Shown piece after piece: positions 17,597 through 26,120 of a stretch of DNA of 64,000 bases. This DNA comes from an uncultured Prevotellaceae bacterium (GTDB taxonomy: Bacteria > Bacteroidota > Bacteroidia > Bacteroidales > Bacteroidaceae). Numbering within the stretch: position 1 is the stretch's first letter; the number at the start of each line of letters is the position of its first letter. The notes under the pieces are model-generated. The model ran no database searches and was not told the origin of the DNA. It saw nothing but the letters and a program-made list of their open reading frames with translations. The position numbers and the translations under genes were made by a program. The stretch lies in NCBI GenBank assembly GCA_902767775.1, contig CACXIP010000012.1:53001-117000 (forward strand). The letters run 5' to 3'.

Positions 17597-19123
17597 TTAC
17601 TTGCCTTTTGGAGCCTGAGGGGCGTTGGGCATGGGAGGCATCTCAGATGGTTCGGGAATGATGGGGTCGCCCATCTCCGAGTTCTCGGCATCCTTGTCAT
17701 CCAACTTAAAGAGCATGAACTTCGGATTCTCCGCCGTGCAGGGAGTCCACTCACCACCATCCTTGCCGTTGGGGTCGCTGTACTTGGCAAAATTGGTCCA
17801 AGCCGTCAGCATCTTCTCCGAGAGGTCCCAGTCGCCTTGTGTCCACGGTCTCCAGCAATGCTTCAGCGACTTGAACACATACCACAGGTCGGAGGAATGG
17901 AAAGCCCCCTTGAGGCGAGCTGTGACCTCAGGATGAGAGCCGTCATCGGGCAGAGGACGGGCAAACTCATAAGCCCAAGCCTTGCCACCCTTGCTCTCGC
18001 GCACCTTGCAGAACTCAGCAATGCCAGGTCCCATACTGCCCATATCATTCAGCGTATAGCCAATCATATAGGGAACATCAGCCAAGGTGCCCTCACGGGT
18101 GGCATCATCAAAGTTCTTGGTGCTTACATAACCGTCGATGAGAGGTCTTCCCATAAGGAAAACATCATTGTGGGTGACAGTATTGTAGAGCGTGCCCACA
18201 GTGTAGAGCAACTCTGTCTGTGCTTCCCTCAGTTTGGCAAGGTCGGTCAGACCAGCCCAGTCCATCACCCTCTTCGTGTCGGCCTCAGCCTGTTCGAGAG
18301 AGGGATTGTAGGTGAAGAACTTATTCATAGGAACTGCAGGTTTTGCCTCCTCATCACCAGTGGGCGGCACAGTGATACCACCACCACTCATGATGACTGC
18401 CTTGTGGAAGAGTCCACGTGCCAGCGGCGACTCACACAGTGTCTTCACACTGCCAGCTCCTGCACTCTGTCCGAAAATGGTGACATTGTCGGGGTCGCCA
18501 CCAAACTGCTCGATGTTCGCCTTTATCCATTTCAGCGACTGGATTTGGTCGAGGATGCCATAGTTGCCCGACACCTTGTTGGGACTCTCCTCCGACAGTT
18601 CGTGATAAGGCATAAAGCCGAATATGCCGAGACGGTAGTTGATGGATACGAGCACCACATCCTTGTTTGCCCATTCCTGACCATCGAACTCAGGTTCAGA
18701 GCCCCAGCCCTCTCTGTATCCGCCACCATGAATCCAGAGTGCCACCGGCAGTTTTTTGCCAACCTCTCCCGGGGCCTTGGTCCACACATTCAGATAGAGG
18801 CAGTCTTCCGAGTAGGGAGCCTCGTCGCCATATCCCCACTCATTGGCATAACCCTCAGGCAGATGCACCCCCTGATAGCCCGGATGTCCGAACTTGTCGC
18901 ACATTCTCACCCCTTCCCAAGCGACAACGGGCTGGGGCTCTTTCCATCTCAGTTCCTTGATAGGCGGGGCGGCATAGGGAATGCCTCGATAGACATAGAC
19001 GCCGGGGATGTCGGCAGCCACACCTTGAATCTGACCACCTTCGACGGTCAACACCGGACTGTCATCATTTGATGTACAGCCGAATAATGCCAGCAATGGC
19101 AACAAAAGCAACAATTTTTTCAT
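17597..19123 (-). CDS. Carboxylesterase type B family lipoprotein
   Basis: A 508-residue alpha/beta hydrolase with a lipoprotein signal (LLLLPLLALFGCTSN). The type B esterase features are all present: VYRGIPYAAPP, SEDCLYLNVWTK, the oxyanion stretch WIHGGGYREGWGSEP and the nucleophile elbow FGQSAGAGSVKTL (Ser near residue 230). A His in FHSSDLWYVF completes the expected triad. The C-terminal tail is rich in Pro and Met. It likely hydrolyses ester-linked substrates in the periplasm or at the outer membrane. I start at the third codon (MKKLLLLL). The neighbours suggest no pathway. Confidence 0.88.
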   Translation of the reverse strand: MKKLLLLLPLLALFGCTSNDDSPVLTVEGGQIQGVAADIPGVYVYRGIPYAAPPIKELRWKEPQPVVAWEGVRMCDKFGHPGYQGVHLPEGYANEWGYGDEAPYSEDCLYLNVWTKAPGEVGKKLPVALWIHGGGYREGWGSEPEFDGQEWANKDVVLVSINYRLGIFGFMPYHELSEESPNKVSGNYGILDQIQSLKWIKANIEQFGGDPDNVTIFGQSAGAGSVKTLCESPLARGLFHKAVIMSGGGITVPPTGDEEAKPAVPMNKFFTYNPSLEQAEADTKRVMDWAGLTDLAKLREAQTELLYTVGTLYNTVTHNDVFLMGRPLIDGYVSTKNFDDATREGTLADVPYMIGYTLNDMGSMGPGIAEFCKVRESKGGKAWAYEFARPLPDDGSHPEVTARLKGAFHSSDLWYVFKSLKHCWRPWTQGDWDLSEKMLTAWTNFAKYSDPNGKDGGEWTPCTAENPKFMLFKLDDKDAENSEMGDPIIPEPSEMPPMPNAPQAPKGK

Positions 19124-19252
19124 AAGCATAAGATAATAAATAGTTGAAAACGTTTTTCACGGCAAAAATACGATTTTGCCGCCATAAACGCTTTGCGAGA
19201 TGTATCTTATACTTTTCGGGGTGTGAAATACTTCTGATGCGACCAGCGGAAT

Positions 19253-20074
19253 CTATTGTTTATCCTCACCAGCATTTTTCGCCTTAAAGTCAGACAGCGT
19301 ATAACTGCCATCCTCATTTAAGGTTATGCTTGCCGACAACGTGGGCATATCATCATAGGTCAGCACAAGACCTGTGGTAAATTTCACACCCGGCACGAAA
19401 CATACGCGGGGTTGGCCGTTGTCAAGGTCGTAACTGATTTGTTCGCCAATCCATATAGGCTGCTCTGCGTCCAGGCCTCCCATGTCTGTAACCGAGTTTT
19501 TAGCAGATGCTATTTCCACTCCGTTGGCATAGAATGTGATTTGCTCACCTTTCACCGAATAGCTCAAAAGTTCGATGATTTTCTGCTGCATCTGGTAGGG
19601 TTCGATGACAGTCACTATACGGGCGCTGTCGTCAGCAGTTCCGAACTGCATCTTGTAGAGTTGTTCCACATTTATCCCTGTTCCCTCCATGACGCACGAA
19701 GTGAGCCAAAGACTGTTTGAAGCAGCATCAAAGAAAGCCCGTGGCTGTCGACTGTTGCGTATTTCGTGGAACGAAGTGGAAGTGGCATTTTTGGAAATCA
19801 TCACGCCATAACCTTCAGTAGAGACATCACCATCCAGTTCGCTGATGCCCGACACACAGACATTGTTTGCGGTATCATTCAGGATATCGAAGGTATGCAC
19901 TTTGATGGTTGTGGCATAAGCCTTTTCCACCTGTTCCGGCATATTGTTGACAACAGGCTCTTCAAGCACACCATTCACTTTCATCAATGCTATTCCATCA
20001 TTACAAGACGCCAGCAGACCCAAGCCGCAAGTCATAAGGATGGCGGCAAACACCCGTGGTTTTTTTCTGAACAT
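19253..20074 (-). CDS. Lipoprotein of unknown function
   Basis: A 273-residue protein with lipoprotein signal RVFAAILMTCGLGLLASCND. I recognise no domain. The body looks beta-rich (YGVMISKNATSTSFHEIRNS, FDAASNSLWLTSCVMEGTG, VCFVPGVKFTTGLVLTYDD) and ends with a polar tail. The frame is open to 20155, but that part overlaps the end of the WYL gene and contains a TACTTTTG promoter box (20101-20108). I therefore start at MFRKKPRVF. It lies 64 bp downstream of the WYL regulator but probably has its own promoter. Confidence 0.65.
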   Translation of the reverse strand: MFRKKPRVFAAILMTCGLGLLASCNDGIALMKVNGVLEEPVVNNMPEQVEKAYATTIKVHTFDILNDTANNVCVSGISELDGDVSTEGYGVMISKNATSTSFHEIRNSRQPRAFFDAASNSLWLTSCVMEGTGINVEQLYKMQFGTADDSARIVTVIEPYQMQQKIIELLSYSVKGEQITFYANGVEIASAKNSVTDMGGLDAEQPIWIGEQISYDLDNGQPRVCFVPGVKFTTGLVLTYDDMPTLSASITLNEDGSYTLSDFKAKNAGEDKQ

Positions 20075-20138
20075 ATTTATAGAATTTTTAAAATTCGCCA
20101 CAAAAGTACAAAATAAAACGAATGAGGCATAAAATGTC

Positions 20139-21173
20139 CTATTCTTTCTCGTCATCCGCCTCCTCGTACTGGTCGAGAGCCTGTTTTAACTTGTCACGCA
20201 TATACTTCACCGCGCTCTTGGGATAGATGACCCTGATACCCGGACCATAGGTCATGAAGACCGAATACATCTCGACATTGATGACCACATCGATTCGGAA
20301 GATGCAGCTGCCGTCTTCAGGATTCTCTCTAATCAACTGTTGGGAACGATGAAGAGGCTTGGTCTTGATGTATTTGCTCTGCTCACGGCTTGCCCAGAAC
20401 TTGATGCGTCTTGGCGTATTCTTGATATTCTTGCTGACACCGATTACATCATCGAAAAAGTGCTCCGGGTCGAAATCGGGATTCTCACGAAATGGCACGT
20501 CTACCGGTTCCACACTCTGGATGCGGTCGAGTGCGAGATTGTAGAGCAAGAGGTTGCTCGCCTTCGAACCGAACAAGAACCAGCGGTTGCGGAACTCTTT
20601 CAGCAGATATGGGCATATGATGAACTCTGTGGGATTGCGTGCTGAGAACGACTGGTACATGATGCGCAGTGTCTGCTTGCGTGCAATGTGGTTGTATAGG
20701 GGGTTCAACAAGCGGATGCCCTTCAAATTGGGCACACTGTCAAAATGGATGATGGGTTTCCTGTTATTTCGGCTGATAGCCAGCTTGTCCTGCAAGCGGT
20801 TAACCACATCCGCCATCTCAGAGAACTGATCGAAGTCCTCCAACTGACGGAGCATATCGACCGCCTCCTGCATCACCTCATAGTCGTTTTGCGACATCGG
20901 CATATCCATGATAGAATAGTCACTGTCCGCATAGCGGTAATATTTGTGGTCATACACCTCGATGGGAGCATTGTAGCCGAGTTTGTCGGAACGCATCATC
21001 TGGATGTCGCCCTGCACGGTGCGGACAGAAACGCCCTTGCTGATGCCCTCCATATCATACAATGCCTCTGAACAGGCATCTACAAGGTCTTTGAGCGTCC
21101 ATGGGCGATACCGTTTGCGAAGACAGTTGTCAATGGTTTTGTAGCGTATCAACGCATTCTTATTGGCTGGCAT
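20139..21173 (-). CDS. WYL-domain transcriptional regulator
   Basis: A 344-residue regulator. Residues 1-80 form a winged helix-turn-helix (TIDNCLRKRYRPWTLKDLVD, then VSVRTVQGDIQMMRSD). The WYL domain follows (LRIMYQSFSARNPTEFIICP, NRWFLFGSKASNLLLYNLAL), with a WCX-like C-terminal extension (RIDVVINVEMYSVFMTYGPG). WYL domains sense nucleic acids or nucleotides and control RNA- or DNA-related stress genes. The start lies 17 bp after the nucleotidyltransferase stop, so the two form an operon whose promoter carries the CTACGCA-N7-TGCGTAG palindrome. It is the natural candidate to bind that palindrome here, upstream of rtcB, and upstream of the Y RNA array. Whether it activates or represses is inference; activation fits the site position. 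Confidence 0.88.
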   Translation of the reverse strand: MPANKNALIRYKTIDNCLRKRYRPWTLKDLVDACSEALYDMEGISKGVSVRTVQGDIQMMRSDKLGYNAPIEVYDHKYYRYADSDYSIMDMPMSQNDYEVMQEAVDMLRQLEDFDQFSEMADVVNRLQDKLAISRNNRKPIIHFDSVPNLKGIRLLNPLYNHIARKQTLRIMYQSFSARNPTEFIICPYLLKEFRNRWFLFGSKASNLLLYNLALDRIQSVEPVDVPFRENPDFDPEHFFDDVIGVSKNIKNTPRRIKFWASREQSKYIKTKPLHRSQQLIRENPEDGSCIFRIDVVINVEMYSVFMTYGPGIRVIYPKSAVKYMRDKLKQALDQYEEADDEKE

Positions 21174-21190
21174 AATATTGGATTTTGAAA

Positions 21191-22387
21191 TTACATACCA
21201 AATTGCTGTATCCTAATCTCTATCATCAAGTCATTGACGAAATCCGTGTCAATCTTTTCGCGAATGGTAGACCGCTCCATCAATTGGTTCATCCGTTCCT
21301 TGTCACGTTCCAACATCTCGATGATTTCATCGTACTCGAACTTATGGTTGCGCACATCCATCAAGAACTGCCTATCCTCGGAGCGTTGCAAGATCACTCC
21401 CCTACCCTCCGCTATCTCCGCTGCCATGTGCATCAGCCGGAAGCAATGCATCATGTTCTTCGAGTCGTAGTTCTTGTCAAGGTTCGACTCATAGCGTTTC
21501 GGATTGCGGTTGTTCACCCACTCCTGATATTCGGCATACTGGCGACAATGGGTGGAGTATCCACTCTGATTGTAGGAGATGAAACACATCGGACGGGTGT
21601 GCTTGTCATCAATGGAGGAGAGCCGTATCTCATCCGCCTTGGCATCTATCTTGATAACTCCTCGATAGCCTATGGGAACTGCCAGCGACAGTCTTTCTAT
21701 GACAACAGACCTATCCATTTCTCCAAAATACTCTTGACTGAACGAAAGGAACAGCTCATCGTTTCTCCAGTCAGGATAAGCGGCGGTATGCGCACCAAAA
21801 TCATAATATACACCATATATGTCGTGCATATTCGGTACGTTGACTAGACCACAGAACTTCTGGTGAAGGCCGCGGTTGTCCAACCAATCGCGGAATTTCG
21901 TACTGCCCTGACCTTTGAACGTATAGATGAAGTCGTAGGGTGTCAGGCGCTCCGTCACGGGGTTGACAATCTTCTTGTTCAGTCCCCGTGCCTTCTCAAT
22001 CTGCGACTTGGCATAACCGAAGAAAGGATTGAAACACTGCTTGCTGATGAACTGGTCGCGGTTGTCGATGACCATTTGCATGATGGGATGGATGCGACCG
22101 AGCACCTTTTCCTTCGGAACAAAAAGACTCTCCAACACCGTGGGGTTGGATTTCAGGAGCAGACGAACCAACTCCCCAATCTCATACCATGTGTTATCGT
22201 GGCGGCTGTCGGTCACTTGGGGCTTGTAGCCAAAGCAGCCGAGGAGTTCATCACGAGTGCAGACATAGACACCGCTGGTATCGATGTCGCTGTCCTCATT
22301 GTTGAGACCGTAGAGATGGCTGCCCCGGATATACTCGTAGAGCAGCCTGCCATCCTGCCGTATGATATCGAAGTTTGTCATCTTCAT
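21191..22387 (-). CDS. Predicted nucleotidyltransferase (COG3541-like)
   Basis: A 398-residue protein with a polymerase-beta-like nucleotidyltransferase core at the N-terminus: GSHLYGLNNEDSDIDTSGVY contains the GS motif and the D-x-D metal ligands. A long alpha-rich C-terminal part follows (FNPFFGYAKSQIEKARGLNK, then MHCFRLMHMAAEIAEGRGVI), as in the large YcgL-type predicted nucleotidyltransferases. The substrate is unknown. Its cotranscription with a WYL regulator and its shared operator with rtcB suggest it adds nucleotides to, or otherwise modifies, RNA ends. I start at MKMTNFDII, because the longer frame enters the promoter. The -7 box at 22410-22417 leaves a leader of about 20 nt. Confidence 0.78.
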   Translation of the reverse strand: MKMTNFDIIRQDGRLLYEYIRGSHLYGLNNEDSDIDTSGVYVCTRDELLGCFGYKPQVTDSRHDNTWYEIGELVRLLLKSNPTVLESLFVPKEKVLGRIHPIMQMVIDNRDQFISKQCFNPFFGYAKSQIEKARGLNKKIVNPVTERLTPYDFIYTFKGQGSTKFRDWLDNRGLHQKFCGLVNVPNMHDIYGVYYDFGAHTAAYPDWRNDELFLSFSQEYFGEMDRSVVIERLSLAVPIGYRGVIKIDAKADEIRLSSIDDKHTRPMCFISYNQSGYSTHCRQYAEYQEWVNNRNPKRYESNLDKNYDSKNMMHCFRLMHMAAEIAEGRGVILQRSEDRQFLMDVRNHKFEYDEIIEMLERDKERMNQLMERSTIREKIDTDFVNDLMIEIRIQQFGM

Positions 22388-22409
22388 TCCTTTTTGTTCT
22401 CTGCAATGG

Positions 22410-22448
22410 CAAAGATACATAATTTCTACGCATTCTATTTGCGTAGAA
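22410..22448 (-). promoter_or_regulatory. Palindromic operator and -7 box of the nucleotidyltransferase-WYL operon
   Basis: TTCTACGCA (22424-22432), seven bases, then TGCGTAGAA (22440-22448) form a perfect inverted repeat centred at 22436. On the minus strand TATCTTTG (22417-22410) is the -7 box, with its first base 19 bp from the palindrome centre. No TTTG -33 box is present at the normal distance; the palindrome takes its place. Confidence 0.8.
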
Positions 22449-22493
22449 CTCAAATAATTCGTTTTTTTGGCTATCTTTTTTCAAATTTGCACT

Positions 22494-22533
22494 ATACTGC
22501 GCAAAAATATTGCGTAGTATGGCTGTAACTTTG
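22494..22533 (+). promoter_or_regulatory. Palindromic operator and -7 box of rtcB
   Basis: ATACTGCGCA (22494-22503), seven bases, then TGCGTAGTAT (22511-22520) form an inverted repeat with one mismatch pair, centred at 22507. TAACTTTG (22526-22533) is the -7 box. Its first base is again 19 bp from the centre and a -33 TTTG is missing. The leader to rtcB is about 88 nt. Confidence 0.8.
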
Positions 22534-22628
22534 CATCGCGGTTTGGAACCAACCAAACACGTTTAGAAAAGTTGAGCTAAGTCACCACCAAATTATTAAA
22601 GATGTATTACAATTAAAACGAAAAGACA

Positions 22629-23801
22629 ATGGAAGTCAAGATGATCAACAACCGTCCTGTGAAAATATGGACGGACAACGTCGAGGAGTCAGCCATGCGT
22701 CAGATTGAAAACCTGACCACCCTGCCCTTCCTCTTCCATCACCTTGCCATCATGCCCGACGTGCATGCTGGCATGGGAATGCCTATCGGTGGTGTGTTGG
22801 CATGCGAAGATGCTGTGATACCCAACGCCGTGGGCGTGGACATCGGATGCGGCATGTGCGCCGTAAAGACCAACTGGAAGGTAAGCGACATCTCCACAGA
22901 GGTGATGCGCAAGCAAATCATGAGGGGCATCCGTAAACGCATCCCACTTGGAATGGACCATCACAAGGAGGCGCAGGATGAGAAATACCTGCCCAAGGGC
23001 CATGACATAGACACCCTTGAGGTGGTGAAGCGCCGCATTAACTCCATCACCAAAGAGGTGGGGACATTGGGTGGCGGCAACCACTTCATCGAATTGCAGA
23101 AAGACGAGGACGACAACCTCTGGATTATGATTCACTCTGGTTCACGCAACCTGGGCAAGCAGGTCGGCGATTACTACAACAAGATTGCCGCCACGCTCAA
23201 CGCGCGATGGCACTCGGTGGTGTCGCCCGACATCCGTCTGCCCTTCCTTGCTCGGGAGACAAAGGAATTCGCCATGTACTGGAATGAGATGAAATACTGC
23301 ATCGACTTTGCGCTCTGCAACCGCCGTCTGATGATGGAGCGCATCGAGGAAGTGCTTGCCGATGCACTGGAAGGCATCGAGTTTGAGCCGATGATCAACA
23401 TTGCCCACAACTATGCCGCATGGGAGAACCATTTCGGAAAGAACGTCATCGTTCACCGCAAGGGTGCCACCCTCGCCCGTGAGGGAGTAATCGGCATCAT
23501 CCCCGGTTCGCAGGGCACGGCATCCTACATCGTGGAAGGTCTCGGCAATCCCGACTCCTTCTGTTCCTGCTCACATGGTGCCGGTCGTGTGCTGTCGCGC
23601 ACTGCAGCCATCAAGACCCTCGACATGGCAGCAGAGGTGGCACAGCTCGAAGCCAAAGGCATCGTCCATGCCATCCGCAGCCAGGAAGACATGCAGGAGG
23701 CATCGGGTGCCTACAAGGACATCGAAACGGTCATCGCCAACGAAGCCGACTTGGTAAAGGTAAAGACCCGACTGCTTCCCGTGGCCGTCATCAAAGGATA
23801 A
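22629..23801 (+). CDS. rtcB: RNA-splicing ligase RtcB
   Basis: A 390-residue manganese- and GTP-dependent RNA ligase that joins 2',3'-cyclic-phosphate (or 3'-phosphate) ends to 5'-OH ends, repairing broken tRNA and other RNAs. Conserved blocks are MPDVHAGMGMPIGGVLACED, AVGVDIGCGMCAVKT (metal Cys), VGTLGGGNHFIELQ, INIAHNYAAWE and CSHGAGRVLSR, which contains the guanylylated His. Length is normal for the compact bacterial form. No rtcA cyclase is in the window. It is divergent from the nucleotidyltransferase-WYL operon, and each direction has its own copy of the palindromic operator. Alternative start: Met at 22641. Confidence 0.95.
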   Translation: MEVKMINNRPVKIWTDNVEESAMRQIENLTTLPFLFHHLAIMPDVHAGMGMPIGGVLACEDAVIPNAVGVDIGCGMCAVKTNWKVSDISTEVMRKQIMRGIRKRIPLGMDHHKEAQDEKYLPKGHDIDTLEVVKRRINSITKEVGTLGGGNHFIELQKDEDDNLWIMIHSGSRNLGKQVGDYYNKIAATLNARWHSVVSPDIRLPFLARETKEFAMYWNEMKYCIDFALCNRRLMMERIEEVLADALEGIEFEPMINIAHNYAAWENHFGKNVIVHRKGATLAREGVIGIIPGSQGTASYIVEGLGNPDSFCSCSHGAGRVLSRTAAIKTLDMAAEVAQLEAKGIVHAIRSQEDMQEASGAYKDIETVIANEADLVKVKTRLLPVAVIKG

Positions 23802-23844
23802 TACAACAGGGTGTGCCAAAAAGGAAAAAACTTATGCGCCAGCA

Positions 23845-23880
23845 ACTCCCCTCCCCACCGTGGCCACGGTGGGGAGGGGA
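23845..23880. repeat. Perfect 36-bp G+C-rich palindrome
   Basis: CTCCCCTCCCCACCGTGG is followed directly by its exact reverse complement. It marks the 5' edge of the truncated PI-PLC gene and looks like a REP-type insertion. Confidence 0.85.
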
Positions 23881-24660
23881 GCTCCATTCGGCTCACGGCG
23901 CCCGGAACGGGTGTTGGAAGATGGTCACTACGTGTTGCGCTGCTCACACGGCATCATGACCACAACCCTGTTGGTCAAAGATTTCTTCCAAATACTGAAG
24001 GATTTCCTAACAGCCAACCCGTCCGAATTCTGCATCTTGACAGTGGACCTCAGTGCCACTTCTGACATGAAAGCCTGGGGAAAAGAGTTCAGGGAGATGG
24101 TCAGCAGTGCCTCTTTCAAAGACATGTTCGCCGACTTCAAGCCCCGTCTCACCGTTGGCGAATTGCGCGGCCATGTGCTGATTCTCTCACGTCATGAATT
24201 TGGAGAGAAGCCCATTGGCGGCTACTGCTACGGATGGGTTGATGACTTGGAATTGGAGAAACAAACGAAGGGGCATATCACAGGTCCAGATGGTAGTGAG
24301 ACTCCTCTCTGGGTACAAGACTACTGGGGAAAGCGAAATCGTGACGGCAAAGACGATGCTGTCCTCCGCATGTTGGAAGCAGCGGCCAAGCGAGACATGA
24401 CAGTTGCCACACCTGCTTGGGTCATCAACTATCCCTCTGCCTATTTCGGAATCATACCGTTCTCCGATGACTATCGCGAAAACGCCACCTTTGCCAATGC
24501 TGTGACCGTCAACTGGTTGTCCAACCACACTGGTTCAGTAGGCATCATCTACATGGACTTCGCAGGAATGAACATGAGTCCGAGTTACACGGGTAAAGAT
24601 ATCTATGAGACAGTAGGAATGAAGCTTGTTGACAGTGTCATCAAGCAGAATTGGAAATGA
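23881..24660 (+). pseudogene. 5'-truncated PI-specific phospholipase C (X domain)
   Basis: The reading frame is homologous to the C-terminal two thirds of bacterial PI-PLC X-domain proteins: LEDGHYVLRCSHGI, then LLVKDFFQILKDFLTANPSE, later GHVLILSRHEFGEKPIGGY, FINAL-type core WVINYPSAYFG and VGIIYMDFAGMN. The second catalytic His (in CSHG) is kept. The N-terminal part with the signal peptide, the first catalytic His and the R-x-Y-D-L-R motif is missing. Homology starts near 23908, just after the 36-bp palindrome. No convincing start codon or promoter is present, so I call it a remnant; a shorter cytoplasmic product from an in-frame Met cannot be excluded. Confidence 0.72.
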
Positions 24661-24672
24661 AAGTGACACACG

Positions 24673-24706
24673 AAAAAGGGAGCGGCTTCACTTGAAACCG
24701 CTCCCT
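24673..24706 (-). terminator. Terminator of hsp20
   Basis: GGGAGCGG (24678-24685) pairs with CCGCTCCC (24698-24705). On the minus strand the stem is followed by TTTTTC, so it ends hsp20 transcripts. Confidence 0.8.
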
Positions 24707-24731
24707 AATACTTGCTGATCTTTACTTGATG

Positions 24732-25157
24732 CTATGAAATCTCAATTGTCTTAGCCTCTTTCTTCTCCTCTTTCTTCACCTTCGGCAGGGTGACGGTCAG
24801 GATGCCGTTCTCCACCTTAGCTGCGATGCCTTCCTTATCCACATCATCCGGCAGCGTGTAGTTCTGCTCGTAGTTCGAGTAGCTGAACTCGCGGCGCAGA
24901 TAGTGGTGTTTCTTGTCCTCATCCTTATGCTCCATCTTGTTCTCAATGGCGATGCAGAGGTTGCCGTCGTCGTTGATACTCACTCGGCAATAATCTTTCT
25001 TGATGCCCGGAGCTGCCAACTCCATCGTGTAGGCACTCTCATCTTCCTTGACGTTTACGGCAGGTGCTGTAGTGTTGGCACGAGGCATAAGATCAGTGTT
25101 CAGGAAATCTTCAAACAGTGTTGGGAACCATCCGTTTCTAAACATTACTGGTAACAT
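24732..25157 (-). CDS. Hsp20/alpha-crystallin small heat shock protein
   Basis: A 141-residue ATP-independent holdase chaperone. After a short N-terminal arm (MFRNGWFPTLFEDFLNTDLM) the alpha-crystallin domain begins at PAVNVKEDESAYTMELAAPG and ends with AAKVENGILTVTLPKV, which holds the conserved G-x-L motif. A C-terminal I-x-I motif is present as IEIS preceded by TKT-like residues. I start at MLPVMF because a strong Shine-Dalgarno (25166-25170) precedes it by 8 nt; the five extra upstream codons would include that site. The gene stands alone, between rtcB and rsr. Confidence 0.92.
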   Translation of the reverse strand: MLPVMFRNGWFPTLFEDFLNTDLMPRANTTAPAVNVKEDESAYTMELAAPGIKKDYCRVSINDDGNLCIAIENKMEHKDEDKKHHYLRREFSYSNYEQNYTLPDDVDKEGIAAKVENGILTVTLPKVKKEEKKEAKTIEIS

Positions 25158-25165
25158 AATCTTTA

Positions 25166-25170
25166 CCTCC
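25166..25170 (-). promoter_or_regulatory. Strong Shine-Dalgarno deciding the hsp20 start
   Basis: GGAGG on the minus strand, 8 nt before ATG at 25157. Such sites are rare in Bacteroidota. It suggests very high translation of the chaperone and fixes the start. Confidence 0.75.
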
Positions 25171-25533
25171 AAATTATATTTTAGTTATACGATGTTGTTT
25201 GAGGTGACCTTGGATAACTCCTTGGCTCTCATCTTATTTATTGCAACAAGCATGCCAGAGCCTCAAAAGCGACAATCTGACACTTTTTGCTGACAATTTG
25301 TCAGAACCCCAAGCCAAAACACCCCATCAAAACCAATTCCCAATCATCTTTACCTTTAAATTTTTGATAAAGTTGAAAACTCTCCATAAGGCATACTATA
25401 CAGTGCCTTTTATCGTGACAGAAAGAATCATCCAAATTGGCAAAAACGCATCATCATTGGTAATTCTGAGACATATTCAACCATACATCGGTTTTTTTCT
25501 GTATTTTTGCATTCACTTTTATGCTATTATGTT

Positions 25534-26064
25534 ATGGAACAATTTGAAGAGCAATTGAAAAAAGACCTGCATCAATTCCTTGTCAGCATGAAGGAAGTCA
25601 ATGAAAAGCTGCCGGAATGCCCTGATGTGGAAGAGAAATGGGAAGAAATAGCGAAAGCATACATCCCCGACGGCATCAGGGAATTCAACGACTTCCCTTC
25701 TGCCAGCCTCGGATGGATAATGTACATCGGCATGGCCGTTGCCAAATTCTGGGATGTAGAGTGGGAAATCTACTCGAAAATAGAAAACCTATATGCTTTC
25801 ATGCGTGACAAAAGAGGCTATGACAGCATGGATGAATATATCCGTGAGGAAGTGCTGATGCTCAGCGGTGTGGACTACACCGTACTGGAGAAAATTGTCG
25901 GTGAATGTGCATCCCGCGTCTACAATGCCCTGCGCCACCAAAACATTGAACCTGGCACCAAAGATGCCTTCCATGCTTATGTGGCATGTTTGCACCAACT
26001 CTATCTGATGGGAGCTGCCATGCAGTTGGAACGAATGGGCTACCGTATGACAAAAATCAACTGA
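25534..26064 (+). CDS. Conserved protein of unknown function (DUF5063-like)
   Basis: A 176-residue soluble, mostly alpha-helical and acidic protein without signal or membrane segments. Landmarks are EKWEEIAKAYIPDGIREFND, LGWIMYIGMAVAKFWDVEWE and YVACLHQLYLMGAAMQLERM. It resembles helical Bacteroidota proteins of the DUF5063 kind, but this is recall without a search. A TATTTTTG box at 25502-25509 lies just upstream, so the upstream part of the open frame (from 25507) is not coding, and I start at MEQFEE. It is followed 56 bp later by the DUF2284 gene on the same strand. Confidence 0.65.
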   Translation: MEQFEEQLKKDLHQFLVSMKEVNEKLPECPDVEEKWEEIAKAYIPDGIREFNDFPSASLGWIMYIGMAVAKFWDVEWEIYSKIENLYAFMRDKRGYDSMDEYIREEVLMLSGVDYTVLEKIVGECASRVYNALRHQNIEPGTKDAFHAYVACLHQLYLMGAAMQLERMGYRMTKIN

Positions 26065-26120
26065 GCAGGGTGCTGAGAGAACAAAAGATTGGATAGGAAA
26101 GACATATCATCGCACCCATA

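Noticed and set aside
25275-25303. Sigma-54 promoter upstream of hsp20
   Set aside because: TGACAC and TTGC pieces are present, but their spacing is wrong and they face away from hsp20. Only a short CTGACAA/TTGTCAG palindrome remains, without clear meaning.
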